Notes: generated from the letters alone by a model not told the origin. A stretch of DNA of 64,000 bases from Salinivirga cyanobacteriivorans (GCF_001443605.1 NZ_CP013118.1:2785501-2849500), one strand, 5' to 3'; counted from the first letter of the stretch, positions 1 through 9,118 are shown. A program made the numbers and translations.

Positions 1-190
1 GGCTGGCATTCTACCAATCGCAGGCCGACTCCGAGTCGGTATGCGATTATTGTCACGGCAGCTTATTTGGTAAATTTTTCAAATAGCGTTAAACCCTTGA
101 GTCTGCTATTACCCATAATTTGTCGTCAGGACTGTACATTTTGATTATTCAAAGCGAAAGTAAAACAGCACAAGCTAAGTTCGCGGCTTT

Positions 191-208
191 TTTTCCTGTT
201 TTGTGCAT
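191..208 (+). repeat. Left arm of 18-bp perfect inverted repeat
   Basis: The arm TTTTCCTGTTTTGTGCAT is exactly complementary to 1132-1149. An 18-bp perfect match about 0.9 kb apart is not expected by chance. Confidence 0.8.
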
Positions 209-261
209 TGGGACACCCACATTTAATTTCTATAAAAGCTATTTTTCTATTTGGTCATAAA

Positions 262-295
262 CCTACTTTTTTTGCTACAGGTCAAAAAAAGTAGG
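262..295. repeat. Short hairpin, 13-bp perfect stem
   Basis: CCTACTTTTTTTG at 262-274 pairs with CAAAAAAAGTAGG at 283-295 around an 8-base loop. A similar T-rich stem is at 826-855. It could act as a transcription terminator in either direction or be part of a dispersed repeat; the sequence does not decide. Confidence 0.6.
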
Positions 296-307
296 CAAAA
301 AAACCCC

Positions 308-457
308 GCCGCTTACAGAAAAATGCTAAAAACCTGCTCATTATGACTAAAGTTTACGAACTCACACCGATTTTTTCTGAAAAATCGGTGCTCAAACAGC
401 GCAAACTTTGACGCCATAATGAACAGGTTTTCTTAACGCATTTTTCTTCATGCGGCT
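308..457. repeat. Long imperfect inverted repeat, about 150 bp
   Basis: The outer arms AACCTGCTCATTATG (331-345) and CATAATGAACAGGTT (415-429) match at 14 of 15 positions. The core CACCGATTTTT / GAAAAATCGGTG at about 364-390 forms a strong hairpin. Weaker pairing continues outward through GAAAAATGC (319-327) to GCCGC at 308 and GCGGC at about 453. The whole segment could fold as one long rod. It may be a repeat family or an untranslated RNA. Confidence 0.6.
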
Positions 458-825
458 ATAAAAGCAACTGTTATCCACTACATCAACGACAAGGCCCAAA
501 GCGGGCTGGCCCGATCAAATTACTCGTAAACTTCCCGTTTTTCACGGGACAGGCTGTGAGGGCTAAAGCCGTAGGCGGGCCAGCGCCAGGGTGAATGTTC
601 TACTCGAATTAATCCAAAAAATGATTGAAAATCATAATTATGGATTGTATGAGAGTAAATCCGGATATAGAAAATATTAGCAATTGCTGAAGGCAGTTGT
701 GCTATATTTTCATAATCGGGGTTCAATCAATATAAATGACATAAAAGAGGCTTGTCCAGCTTTTATTATGTCATTTAATTTATTGAACAGAGCGGGGTGA
801 AGCGTAATTTGATCTTGATTTTTTG

Positions 826-855
826 CCCCACTTTTTTATCAAGAAAAAAGTGGGG
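826..855. repeat. Short hairpin, 12-bp perfect stem
   Basis: CCCCACTTTTTT and AAAAAAGTGGGG pair around a 6-base loop. It is the same style of stem (G/C end, homopolymer interior) as 262-295, which suggests one dispersed hairpin class. Confidence 0.6.
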
Positions 856-1131
856 AGGTCAATTGCTTACCAGAAGTTGCTATAATCAAATAACTTGTTA
901 GTATACAGCTTATTGCGGTAATTGATAACTTTTAAGCAAATAACCCGAAGATTAATTTTCATCATTTTTCATAAGCTATTCATTAGTAGGATCTTAGGTG
1001 TTTGTGAAATAATTTTGAAATCGCTGCGCATTCGAAATCTATTAAAAAAATAAAGCGGGTCACCCAAAACAGAGATTTTTGTGAGTGTAAATTGCTACTA
1101 ATCAGCATATATTATCAGCGAAATACTATTC

Positions 1132-1149
1132 ATGCACAAAACAGGAAAA
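1132..1149 (-). repeat. Right arm of 18-bp perfect inverted repeat
   Basis: This is the exact reverse complement of 191-208. It sits about 80 bases beyond the nadE stop codon, so an element ending here would not disrupt that gene. Confidence 0.8.
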
Positions 1150-1226
1150 TATGTCGCTATATGTCGACTTTAAAATCATGATCTATACTATAAAAACCAT
1201 TTTTGAAGCCAGCGGTAAATAGGTAG

Positions 1227-2879
1227 CTAGTATTTAGCCACAATAGGATACCTGCGACCCATTCCGAATGCTTTTGATGAAACTCTCAGTATAGGCGGAA
1301 ACTGGTAACGTTTATATTCATTAATATTTACCAGATGCGTGACCTTGAGCACATCCTGTTTATTGAAACCCATTCCTATCAGATCGTCTACTGATTGTTT
1401 ACGTTCTATAAATTCAAATAGCATTCTGTCCAGAATATCATAGTCGGGCAGGCTGTCGCTATCCTGCTGATCAGGACGTAACTCTGCAGAAGGTGGTTTT
1501 TCAATTGATCCTGCCGGTATTACCGTTTCGTCGCGATTTATATATCGTGCAATTGCATATACATCGCTTTTATACACATCTCCTATCGGGGATAACCCAC
1601 CATTTGTATCCCCGTATAGAGTGGAATAGCCTACGGCAGCTTCACTTTTATTGGAAGTATTTAAGAGCATATTGCCATGTTTGTTGGAATATGCCATCAA
1701 CAACAGACCTCTAATCCGGGCCTGTATATTTTCTTCTGTAACATCGAAATTATTATTAGGAAAAGCAGGTGAAAGTGTGGAGTTTACAATATTGTAAATT
1801 TCTTTTATTGCTAGAGTATGGTGCGGCATTCCCAGGTTTAGAGCAAGTGTTTCGGCATCGCTTACCGAATGGTCCGATGAAAACTCTGAGGGCATTAAAA
1901 GCCCGTGCACATTTTTGGAGCCAAGTGCTTCGCAGGCTAATGCAGCTACAACTGCCGAGTCAATTCCTCCGCTTAGGCCCAATAAAGCTTTTTCGAAACC
2001 ACTTTTCTTAAAATAGTCCCGTATACCCAGCACTACAGCATTATGTATTTGCTGAATTCGGGTTTCAGATGGGTTTTGTATGTTTGCGCCCTGTTTCTCA
2101 ATTTTTTCCAGGGTTACGATATCAAAGTCTTCTTCGAAACGTTTCAGTTGTTTTATGATTTCTCCGTTGGTGTTGAGTACTTTTGAGGCGCCATCAAAAA
2201 TTATATCAGTGTTGGCGCCAACCTGATTGACGTATATAAGTGGTATCTGGTAGTCGTGGGCATTACGTTTTAAAATACCTTTTCTTTTTTGCTCCTGGTT
2301 GTAAGAAAATGGCGAAGCCGCAATGTTTACAACTAAGTCCGGGCTATTGCCGGCAAGTTTTTTCATAGGAGCCTTTTTGTATAATCTTGATTGGGCAAAG
2401 GGCTGGTCGACAGGTTGCTCATCCCAAAGGTCTTCACATATTGTAATTGCTATGGTATGGCCATTTATTTCAACAACTTCCGGAACTTCGTTTGGCTCAA
2501 AATAGCGGTATTCATCGAAAATATCATAGGTGGGCAAAAGGGTTTTGTGCACAATTTTTTTAATTTGCCCGTGCTCCAGCACATAAGCTGAATTGTAGAG
2601 TTTTTTTCCCTGTGGATCATCATTAATACTTGGAGCCCCAACTATTACAACAATATCTTCTACATGCATGAGGATATTGTTAATAGCCTTTTGTGATTTT
2701 TCAATAAAGCTTTTTTGCTCTAATAAATCCAGTGGAGGGTATCCGCAAATTGCTAATTCTGAAAAGATAATCATGTCGGCTTTTTGTGCTTTAGCCTTTA
2801 TTATCTGTTCATTAATTTTGTTTGTATTTGCTTCAATGTTACCTACGTGATAGTTATTTTGAGCTATCGCTATTTTCAT
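1227..2879 (-). CDS. nadE: Glutamine-dependent NAD+ synthetase
   Basis: It makes NAD+ from nicotinic acid adenine dinucleotide, ATP and glutamine in the cytoplasm. The 550-residue length is normal for the two-domain form. Residues 1-260 are a nitrilase-type glutaminase with the expected triad Glu41, Lys112 and Cys148 (in TICEDLWDE). From about 275 the ATP-dependent synthetase follows, with the pyrophosphate loop SGGIDS at 303-308. The start MKIAIAQNNY is standard for the family. In flavobacteria nadE lies beside gldB and gldC; here a GldB-like gene is 0.9 kb away on the opposite strand and no gldC is seen. The assignment is secure. Confidence 0.97.
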   Translation of the reverse strand: MKIAIAQNNYHVGNIEANTNKINEQIIKAKAQKADMIIFSELAICGYPPLDLLEQKSFIEKSQKAINNILMHVEDIVVIVGAPSINDDPQGKKLYNSAYVLEHGQIKKIVHKTLLPTYDIFDEYRYFEPNEVPEVVEINGHTIAITICEDLWDEQPVDQPFAQSRLYKKAPMKKLAGNSPDLVVNIAASPFSYNQEQKRKGILKRNAHDYQIPLIYVNQVGANTDIIFDGASKVLNTNGEIIKQLKRFEEDFDIVTLEKIEKQGANIQNPSETRIQQIHNAVVLGIRDYFKKSGFEKALLGLSGGIDSAVVAALACEALGSKNVHGLLMPSEFSSDHSVSDAETLALNLGMPHHTLAIKEIYNIVNSTLSPAFPNNNFDVTEENIQARIRGLLLMAYSNKHGNMLLNTSNKSEAAVGYSTLYGDTNGGLSPIGDVYKSDVYAIARYINRDETVIPAGSIEKPPSAELRPDQQDSDSLPDYDILDRMLFEFIERKQSVDDLIGMGFNKQDVLKVTHLVNINEYKRYQFPPILRVSSKAFGMGRRYPIVAKY

Positions 2880-2908
2880 CTTTCTCAGTTTACAATAGTT
2901 TGTTTAAT

Positions 2909-3577
2909 TTAAAATATCAGGCCTAGCTTCATACCAAAGGCATTATGGGTTATTCTGTCTTCCCTGTCACCATTATCGCTGGTGATGTCGAACATGCCGC
3001 TGCTGTAAAATAGTGTACCTTTAAGGGCCAGTTGCGCTCCTAATGAGTAGGAGAGGCCCCCTTCGAAATAGTAGGAAACGGCCAGAGGAATGGTTCCTTC
3101 TGTAAGTTCTTGTTTATCTACATCGTAATCGTCTGCAGTAACTTTACTACGGAGCTCCAGGGCCGGAATAAAACCGCCCTCGAAAAGTACCCTGAGGTAT
3201 CCAATTTCGTTTGACTGAAATTTTAAACCCAATGGTATTTCCAGGTACTGGAGATGGTATTTTACAGCACTTCCGCTATCGGCCATAAAATCATTATCAA
3301 CGGTATTAAATTCTATAGAGTCTTTGTAAATAAGGTTTAATGAAGTATGAGAGATCATCAGACCAGAGGTGATGGCATAATTGTCGCCAAAAAATTTATC
3401 GCCCCGCAATCCGTATTTTATACCAAAGGTAGTACCATTTGATTCAACTTTATTGGTATTGCTCGATGCCCACGAGATGTGGGGCGCTGCTTCAAAACCA
3501 AATGAAAATTTGTTTTGTGCATTGAGCGCTATTGTGCTAAATATGAATGCACTAATTAGTAGTATTGTTTTTTTCAT
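2909..3577 (-). CDS. Outer membrane beta-barrel protein (PorT-like family)
   Basis: This 222-residue protein has a clear signal peptide (MKKTILLISAFIF..., cleavage likely after LNAQ). Alternating hydrophobic strands and glycines follow, ending in an aromatic C-terminus (MKLGLIF) typical of Bacteroidota outer-membrane barrels with eight to ten strands. It probably sits in the outer membrane; no enzymatic motif is visible. It lies 29 bases upstream of nadE on the same strand, so the two may be co-transcribed. The PorT-like label rests on overall pattern only, and the function is unknown. Confidence 0.75.
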   Translation of the reverse strand: MKKTILLISAFIFSTIALNAQNKFSFGFEAAPHISWASSNTNKVESNGTTFGIKYGLRGDKFFGDNYAITSGLMISHTSLNLIYKDSIEFNTVDNDFMADSGSAVKYHLQYLEIPLGLKFQSNEIGYLRVLFEGGFIPALELRSKVTADDYDVDKQELTEGTIPLAVSYYFEGGLSYSLGAQLALKGTLFYSSGMFDITSDNGDREDRITHNAFGMKLGLIF

Positions 3578-3707
3578 AGTTATAAGGTTTTACGACCAGG
3601 CAAAATAAAATATATCTCTTGACTTTTCCATGGTTTTATCTAACAAACCATAATTAGTAATGTATGTTGTAAAATTTTATTATCATGCTGTTAACTAAGC
3701 AAACGAT

Positions 3708-3715
3708 TATTTTTG
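3708..3715 (+). promoter_or_regulatory. -7 element upstream of gldB
   Basis: TATTTTTG fits the Bacteroidota -7 consensus TAnnTTTG, 33 bases before the gldB start. No good TTG -33 element is at the usual spacing, so it is a weak call. Confidence 0.4.
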
Positions 3716-3747
3716 TTTTTTTGTGCAAATTAAATTAAGATTTTTTT

Positions 3748-4794
3748 ATGAATACAAGCAAACTGAATTTATTACAAAAATACAAGAAACTTGCATCCAC
3801 CTTACTATTTTTTGTCATTTTGGGTCTTGTTTTTAGTTCGTGCAGTGAAGATAAGTTCGATGTAGATGTCAGTAGTATTCAACCTGAGCAAAAGGTGGTG
3901 CGTTTCGACAGTATGTTGTTCGAAGCTCACCCCGATACAGTTGCATTGAATGCAGGGGAATTATTTGAACGTTATCCGGAGTTTGCGTCGCTCTATTTTT
4001 ATCAGATTATTAAAACCGGCGGGCCCACACAGCGTGAGTTTTACGATATTTTCACCCTCTTTTTATCTGATTACGATATTCGAATGGCTTATGAAAAAAG
4101 CCGGAATTTATATGAAGATTTCACACCATACAGAAAGAAAATATACAACGCTTTTCAGCATTATAAATATTATTTCCCTGAAAAAGAGGTCCCCGATGTT
4201 TATTTAATGATGACAGGGTTTAATCAGTCGGTTGTTACTGCTGAAGATATTCTAGGTATTGGAGTAGATAAATTTTTGGGTGAAGATGCGCGTTACTACG
4301 ATCAGTTGAAGATTTCCAAATATTTGCGCAAACGAATGACTCCGGAAGTTATGCCTTATGAAGCTGTCAAGGGATGGATCGTAACGGAATTTCCATTCAA
4401 TGATTCTGTGAATAACCTCGTTTCGAATATGATATACCACGGGAAAATACTCTACCTTATGGATGCATGCTTTCCTGAGGCGCCAGATTCGTTAAAAATA
4501 GCGTATACTGACAAAGATATGGTATGGTGCCGCAAATCAGAGGAAGATGTTTGGTTGTATATGATGGAGAAGAAAATTCTTTTTGATAATAACCGGATGC
4601 TGATTAAAAAATTTATTGAAGATGCTCCATTCACCGGACCTTTTACTAAAGAAAGTCCAGGCCGTGTAGGCCAATGGGTTGGTTGGCAAATTGTGCGGAG
4701 TTACATGAATAAAAACGAGCAGGTAACAATACCGCAACTTATGAAAAATAATGATTACCAGAAGATATTGCTCGAATCGGGCTATAATCCATAA
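3748..4794 (+). CDS. gldB: Gliding motility lipoprotein GldB-like
   Basis: In gliding Bacteroidota, GldB is an essential lipoprotein of the motility/T9SS machinery. This 348-residue protein has a membrane-insertion segment (residues 16-30) and a lipobox ending at Cys32 (VFSSC). The body has the GldB layout: an early VVRFDSMLF strand, a long central helical region, and a C-terminal GRVGQWVGWQIVRSYM segment. A TATTTTTG -7 element lies at 3708-3715. A 5-formyl-THF cyclo-ligase gene follows 5 bases after the stop, so the two are probably one transcript. It could also function as a general DUF2268-like lipoprotein in a non-gliding species. Confidence 0.85.
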   Translation: MNTSKLNLLQKYKKLASTLLFFVILGLVFSSCSEDKFDVDVSSIQPEQKVVRFDSMLFEAHPDTVALNAGELFERYPEFASLYFYQIIKTGGPTQREFYDIFTLFLSDYDIRMAYEKSRNLYEDFTPYRKKIYNAFQHYKYYFPEKEVPDVYLMMTGFNQSVVTAEDILGIGVDKFLGEDARYYDQLKISKYLRKRMTPEVMPYEAVKGWIVTEFPFNDSVNNLVSNMIYHGKILYLMDACFPEAPDSLKIAYTDKDMVWCRKSEEDVWLYMMEKKILFDNNRMLIKKFIEDAPFTGPFTKESPGRVGQWVGWQIVRSYMNKNEQVTIPQLMKNNDYQKILLESGYNP

Positions 4795-4799
4795 TTGAA

Positions 4800-5369
4800 A
4801 TGAATAACCTGTATCAAAGAAAAAAAGCGCTCAGAAAAAAGATTAAAACCCGTATAGCCTCACTATCAGAAGCAAGCCGTTTTCGTCAGTCAGAAGCTGT
4901 ATTTGGTAAACTTGAACAGATGCAGGAATTCCGGGAGGCGCGTTCAATCATGTTATTCTGGTCTTTTGGGCGGGAAATATTCACACATGATTTTGTCAAA
5001 AAATCATACCTGTCAAAGCAGGTATTGCTTCCGGTTATTGATGGAGCTGATTTGCTTATTAAGCCTTTTAATGGCATCGAAAACATGAAGCCAGAACCGC
5101 ATTTCGGGATACTTGAGCCGCAGGGTGAGCCTATTTCAAATGCACAACCTGATATTATTGTGTTACCGGGATTAGCTTTTGACGCTAATTGTAACAGATT
5201 GGGGAGGGGCAGGGCTTTTTACGATAAGTTGCTTAATTCCACGCATATAAATGCAGTACTTATGGGTGTGGGCTTTAATGAGCAAATTGTAGATGCTGTT
5301 CCTGTCGACAATCACGATTATCAACTCGATATGGTGATTATACCTGAAAAAACATACAAGAGACAATAG
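4800..5369 (+). CDS. 5-formyltetrahydrofolate cyclo-ligase
   Basis: It converts 5-formyl-THF to 5,10-methenyl-THF using ATP, recycling a storage folate in the cytoplasm. The 189-residue length is normal. The N-terminus is rich in basic residues (KKALRKKIKTRI) that contact the nucleotide. The family signature near residue 125 reads LPGLAFDANCNRLGRGRAFYDK; the usual GRGGGYYD is GRGRAFYD here, a mild variation. The start is 5 bases after the gldB-like stop, which implies co-transcription. It converges with rnhB, with stops 5 bases apart and no room for a separate terminator. Confidence 0.93.
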   Translation: MNNLYQRKKALRKKIKTRIASLSEASRFRQSEAVFGKLEQMQEFREARSIMLFWSFGREIFTHDFVKKSYLSKQVLLPVIDGADLLIKPFNGIENMKPEPHFGILEPQGEPISNAQPDIIVLPGLAFDANCNRLGRGRAFYDKLLNSTHINAVLMGVGFNEQIVDAVPVDNHDYQLDMVIIPEKTYKRQ

Positions 5370-5374
5370 ATGAT

Positions 5375-5998
5375 TTATTCCGGGAAAGGAATTTTCTGCT
5401 GCCTGTCGAAGAGATTATAGCTTCTGCGGTGAAAGGGCGTTATGCCATGCTCACGTATGGCTTCGCGGTGGTCTTTGGTCGGGTAACCTTTATTTTTATT
5501 CCAACGGTATTGCGGGAACTGCTCATGTATTTTTAGCATGTATTCGTCGCGATATGTTTTGGCCAACACCGATGCAGCAGCAATTGACAGGTATAAACCA
5601 TCGCCCTTAATTATGCATTCGTGCGGGATCGATTTATAGGGTGTAAACCTGTGTCCATCGATTAAAATGTGTTCCGGGGCTTTTTTTAATTGGTCGAGGG
5701 CTCTGTGCATCGCCAAAAATGAGGCATTCAGAATATTTATTTCGTCTATTTCCTGGTTATTTACCATGGCTACAGCCCAGCTAATCGCGTTTTCCTCAAT
5801 TATGGTTCGGGCAGCAAGACGCTGTTTTGCAGTCAGCTTTTTGGAGTCTGTAAGGTGTGAATTTTCAAAATCGGGTGGCAAAATCACCGCGGCTGCAAAA
5901 ACCGGCCCGGCAAGACAACCCCTGCCGGCTTCGTCGCATCCGGCCTCTAATGTGTCAGACTTATAGTATGCTTTGAGATTGTATACTTTATTTGACAT
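5375..5998 (-). CDS. rnhB: Ribonuclease HII
   Basis: It cleaves RNA in RNA-DNA hybrids and single ribonucleotides left in DNA. The 207-residue protein has the catalytic set Asp22-Glu23 (CDEAGRG), Asp114 (LIDGHRF) and Asp133 (IKGDG), followed by the conserved SIAAASVLAKTYRD helix. The length is normal. Its start overlaps the end of the upstream glycosyltransferase gene by 11 bases, suggesting translational coupling although the products are unrelated. Confidence 0.96.
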   Translation of the reverse strand: MSNKVYNLKAYYKSDTLEAGCDEAGRGCLAGPVFAAAVILPPDFENSHLTDSKKLTAKQRLAARTIIEENAISWAVAMVNNQEIDEINILNASFLAMHRALDQLKKAPEHILIDGHRFTPYKSIPHECIIKGDGLYLSIAAASVLAKTYRDEYMLKIHEQFPQYRWNKNKGYPTKDHREAIREHGITPFHRRSYNLFDRQQKIPFPE

Positions 5999-7121
5999 TC
6001 TGCATTACCTTTTGTATGCTTGTCCACAAGCGTTCGGCAGATTTATTCCATGTAAAAGTGTTCTTTTGCTTTTTTGTGGCCGCTAGTAATTGCTGATACA
6101 GAGTTTCGTCAGTTGCCAGGCGCTGCATACCCTTACCAATTTCATCAATGCTTTCGGGGTTCACGTAAATTGCTGCATCTCCTGCCACTTCTGGCACAGA
6201 GGTTACATTGGAGGCCAGTACAGGTACTTCACATTGTATGGATTCAACCACAGGTATTCCAAAACCTTCAAAAAAGGGTACAAAGGTTAGTGCCCTGGCT
6301 GAAGCTAAAATTTTATGAAGGTTTTCGGGACTTTGCCTTCCTAAAAAAACAATGTCGGTCTTAAATTGAAGCTTTTGATAAATTTGCTGTAGCTCATCAT
6401 CCCTGAAAAGGGGCTCCCCGATCAGCATCAATTTATAGTTTTCTTCATCTGTTTTTTTGAATTGATCGAAGCCCTGTATTAAATGTTTTATGTTTTTTCG
6501 TGCACTAAATGCTCCAATAAAAACAAAATATGGTGACCCGCCGCTGAATTCTGTCATCACCTGAATTTTTTGATCGTGGCTGAGTGGGGTATACATTTCG
6601 TTTGCACCATTATAAACCACATCTATTTTATTTTTATCAATTTGGTATGTGGCAGCAATATCTTGTTTTGAGTATTGCGATACTGTGGCAAGCCGGTTGG
6701 CTTTGCGTGCAAATTTTGGAAAAAAGTAATTGTAATATTTCCTGTAAAACCATGGCAAATCGCCTGGCCGGTGCGCAAAGTTTATATCGTGAATTACACC
6801 CAATTGGGTAATTTGTGAACGCAGCGATAGAAAGCCATCTGGGGATAAAAAGAGATCTGCTTTTAGGCGTTTTAAAAGTCTCGGTAGCCTGAATTCAAAC
6901 CAAATTACGTATAAAACAGGATGTCTTGTTGGTGGGGCAAGTACGACGGGTTTTACATTGTCTGCAAATATGAATGCTTTTTCGTAAGGGCGGTCAAAAA
7001 TAAAAATGAATTCATGTTCAGGATGAGCACGTGTAATTCTTTTCAGGTTTTCATATGTGAACCAACCAATTCCTTCAAGTTTATTTTTAAGTAATAGTCG
7101 AACATTAACCGCTATGCGCAT
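5988..7121 (-). CDS. Glycosyltransferase, GT4-type (group 1)
   Basis: It is probably a retaining sugar transferase for cell-surface polysaccharide or lipopolysaccharide. The N-terminal Rossmann half begins MRIAVNVRLL; the C-terminal nucleotide-sugar half carries FVFIGAFSARKN and the E-x7-E region FFEGFGIPVVESIQC, followed by NVTSVPEVAGDAAIYVNP. I chose the start at 7121 (377 residues): an upstream ATG at 7139 would add six residues, but a TATCTTTG -7 element covers 7137-7144, placing transcription downstream of it. Acceptor and sugar cannot be read from sequence. It overlaps rnhB by 11 bases. Confidence 0.88.
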   Translation of the reverse strand: MRIAVNVRLLLKNKLEGIGWFTYENLKRITRAHPEHEFIFIFDRPYEKAFIFADNVKPVVLAPPTRHPVLYVIWFEFRLPRLLKRLKADLFLSPDGFLSLRSQITQLGVIHDINFAHRPGDLPWFYRKYYNYFFPKFARKANRLATVSQYSKQDIAATYQIDKNKIDVVYNGANEMYTPLSHDQKIQVMTEFSGGSPYFVFIGAFSARKNIKHLIQGFDQFKKTDEENYKLMLIGEPLFRDDELQQIYQKLQFKTDIVFLGRQSPENLHKILASARALTFVPFFEGFGIPVVESIQCEVPVLASNVTSVPEVAGDAAIYVNPESIDEIGKGMQRLATDETLYQQLLAATKKQKNTFTWNKSAERLWTSIQKVMQNVK

Positions 7122-7136
7122 ATCTGATTTTTTAAT

Positions 7137-7144
7137 CAAAGATA
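7137..7144 (-). promoter_or_regulatory. -7 element of the glycosyltransferase gene
   Basis: On the minus strand this reads TATCTTTG, matching TAnnTTTG. No clear TTG is at the -33 position. It helps decide the start codon of the gene below. Confidence 0.4.
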
Positions 7145-7205
7145 GAATTAATCGAATATTTCAGGGGTATTCAGTGTGAATTTTCCTTACAGGGGTGAAA
7201 TTATA

Positions 7206-7235
7206 AAAGGATATTCCGCGACCGGAATATCCTTT
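7206..7235 (-). terminator. Terminator after lepA
   Basis: A 13-bp perfect stem (AAAGGATATTCCG and its complement) with a 4-base loop stands 22 bases beyond the lepA stop. The minus strand continues into TTTTATAATTT. Confidence 0.8.
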
Positions 7236-7256
7236 AAATTTTATGGAGATCATTTT

Positions 7257-9044
7257 TTAATCTAGTTTCAGTACAGCCAGGAATGCTTTTTGTGGAACTT
7301 CAACATTACCTACCTGGCGCATGCGTTTTTTTCCTTTTTTCTGTTTTTCGAGCAATTTGCGTTTACGAGTTATGTCTCCACCGTAACATTTAGCAGTTAC
7401 ATCTTTGCGAACAGCTTTAACAGTTTCTCGTGCTATAATTTTTGCGCCAATTGCTGCCTGAATGGCAACATCGAACTGCTGGCGTGGAATTAGTTCTTTT
7501 AATTTAATACACATTTTACGGCCCAGATCATACGCATTGTCGGCATGAATAAGGGTCGAAAGAGCATCTACACTTTCGCTATTAAGCAGTATGTCAAGTT
7601 TCACCAGTTTGGCCTGCCTGTACCCGCTGGTATGGTAATCGAAAGATGCATAACCTCTTGATGCACTTTTTAGTTTGTCATAAAAATCAAAAACTATTTC
7701 GGCCAGCGGCATCTGGAAAGTAATCTCAACCCGGTTTCCCGTAAGAAATATTTGGTTCTTTAATTCCCCGCGCTTGTCAATACAAAGTGACATAATCGGG
7801 CCAATGTAATCGGCATGGGTGATGATTTGTGCTGTGATAAATGGTTCCTCGATATAGTCTATAGCTGTTGCTTCAGGTAATCCTGATGGATTGTGCACCT
7901 CAAAAACCTCCTGGTCTTTTGTGTATACATTATACGAAACGTTGGGTACAGTGGTAATCACATCCATATCGAACTCCCGGTCGAGGCGCTCCTGAATAAT
8001 TTCCATATGCAGCAGTCCAAGGAAACCGCAACGGAACCCAAACCCAAGTGCGGCAGATGATTCTGGTTCAAAGGTGAGCGAGGCATCGTTAAGCTGTAGT
8101 TTTTCAATCGAAGCCCTCAAATCTTCGTAATCGTCGGCATCAACAGGATAAATTCCGGCAAAAACCATGGGTTTTACATCCTCGAAACCTGAAATGGCCT
8201 TATCGCATGGATTTTCAACGTGGGTGATGGTATCACCTACCTTGACCTCTTTTGATGTTTTTATACCGCTAATGATGTACCCCACATCTCCTGCACTCAG
8301 TTCTTTTGTAGGCTTCATGCCCATGCCAAGTATTCCGATTTCATCTGCATTATACTCATGCCCGGTATTTACAAATTTCACTTTATCGCCTTTATGCAGC
8401 GTGCCGTTCACGATTTTAAAGTAGGCAATAATTCCTCTGTAAGAATTGAATACGGAGTCAAATATTAAACATTGCAAAGGTGCTTTTTCATCACCAACCG
8501 GATGAGGCACTTTGTCTATTATGGCTTCTAAAATAAGCTCTATGTTTTGGCCCGTTTTGCCCGAGGCTTCTATGATGTCATCACGCTCGCAACCAACCAT
8601 ATCAACAATCTGGTCTTTTACTTCATCGATCATGGCATTGGGCAGGTCAATTTTATTCACTACCGGAATAATTTCTAAATCATGTTCAATGGCCATGTAG
8701 AGGTTCGATATGGTTTGAGCCTGAATGCCTTGTGTGGCATCTACAATGAGTAGTGCGCCCTCGCATGCAGCGATGGAACGTGAAACTTCGTAGCTGAAAT
8801 CTACGTGTCCGGGGGTGTCAATAAGGTTAAGTTTATAATCGACACCATCTTTTTCGTAACGCATTTGTATAGCATGACTCTTAATGGTAATGCCCCGTTC
8901 CCGCTCCAAATCCATGTCATCAAGCATTTGGTCCTGATAGTCGCGTTCATCAACTGTCCTGGTTAGTTGCAACATTCTATCTGCCAGGGTGCTTTTACCG
9001 TGGTCGATGTGCGCTATAATGCTAAAATTGCGAATCTTTTCCAT
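7257..9044 (-). CDS. lepA: Elongation factor 4 (LepA)
   Basis: This ribosome-associated GTPase back-translocates or remodels stalled ribosomes and helps initiation and assembly. The 595-residue form starting [10 protein letters not shown] matches the family length. G1 is AHIDHGKST (residues 11-19), G2 region RGITIKSH, G3 DTPGH, G4 NKIDL; the C-terminus has the LepA-specific basic segment with [15 protein letters not shown] start 16 codons upstream (9092) is open, but the promoter at 9090-9118 places the transcript start at or after it, so 9044 is preferred. Confidence 0.97.
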   Translation of the reverse strand: MEKIRNFSIIAHIDHGKSTLADRMLQLTRTVDERDYQDQMLDDMDLERERGITIKSHAIQMRYEKDGVDYKLNLIDTPGHVDFSYEVSRSIAACEGALLIVDATQGIQAQTISNLYMAIEHDLEIIPVVNKIDLPNAMIDEVKDQIVDMVGCERDDIIEASGKTGQNIELILEAIIDKVPHPVGDEKAPLQCLIFDSVFNSYRGIIAYFKIVNGTLHKGDKVKFVNTGHEYNADEIGILGMGMKPTKELSAGDVGYIISGIKTSKEVKVGDTITHVENPCDKAISGFEDVKPMVFAGIYPVDADDYEDLRASIEKLQLNDASLTFEPESSAALGFGFRCGFLGLLHMEIIQERLDREFDMDVITTVPNVSYNVYTKDQEVFEVHNPSGLPEATAIDYIEEPFITAQIITHADYIGPIMSLCIDKRGELKNQIFLTGNRVEITFQMPLAEIVFDFYDKLKSASRGYASFDYHTSGYRQAKLVKLDILLNSESVDALSTLIHADNAYDLGRKMCIKLKELIPRQQFDVAIQAAIGAKIIARETVKAVRKDVTAKCYGGDITRKRKLLEKQKKGKKRMRQVGNVEVPQKAFLAVLKLD

Positions 9045-9089
9045 ATTATCGGCTGTTAAGTCGGCCTGTTTGAAATTTTGTAAATCGTA

Positions 9090-9118
9090 CAAAGATATTC
9101 CTATTTGTCAACATACAA
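9090..9118 (-). promoter_or_regulatory. Promoter of lepA
   Basis: On the minus strand a TTG (-33) is followed after 18 bases by TATCTTTG (-7), a full Bacteroidota promoter. It lies about 45 bases before the chosen lepA start and rules against the longer open frame. Confidence 0.7.

Larger units (their letters stand above)
191..1149. mobile_element. Putative non-autonomous element bounded by 18-bp inverted repeats
   Basis: The sequence TTTTCCTGTTTTGTGCAT at 191-208 recurs as its exact reverse complement at 1132-1149. The ends resemble those of the intact IS at 54372-55993, whose terminal repeat is CCTGTTTTCCGGAT: both start CCTGTTTT, and a GGGACACCCA-like block follows 8-10 bases inside the left end here, as GGACACCCA does at the IS right end. 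A GGGTCACCC block lies about 85 bases inside the other end, close to the spacing of GGGTGTCCC in the IS. No transposase remnant is visible, so this is either an internally deleted relative or a MITE-like element. The boundaries are clear; the family assignment is inference. Confidence 0.45.
1..1226. other. Gene-poor region with nested inverted repeats
   Basis: No convincing gene lies in these 1.2 kb. What is present is structure: an 18-bp perfect inverted repeat at 191-208 and 1132-1149, an imperfect long hairpin at about 308-457, and two short hairpins with T/A-rich stems at 262-295 and 826-855. A 68-codon open frame on the minus strand (520-726) overlaps a G/C-rich repeat-like segment and has no recognisable domain, so it is not called. 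The first 143 bases are open in one plus frame without a start and match nothing I know. Confidence 0.6.

Noticed and set aside
1-143. An open plus-strand frame without a start at the left edge
   Set aside because: It could be the end of a gene from outside the window, but the reading shows no family I recognise.
520-726. A 68-codon open frame on the minus strand near the left edge
   Set aside because: No known domain, odd composition (Trp-Arg-Trp-Pro-Ala-Tyr run), and it lies on repeat-like DNA inside the inverted-repeat element. Probably a chance frame.
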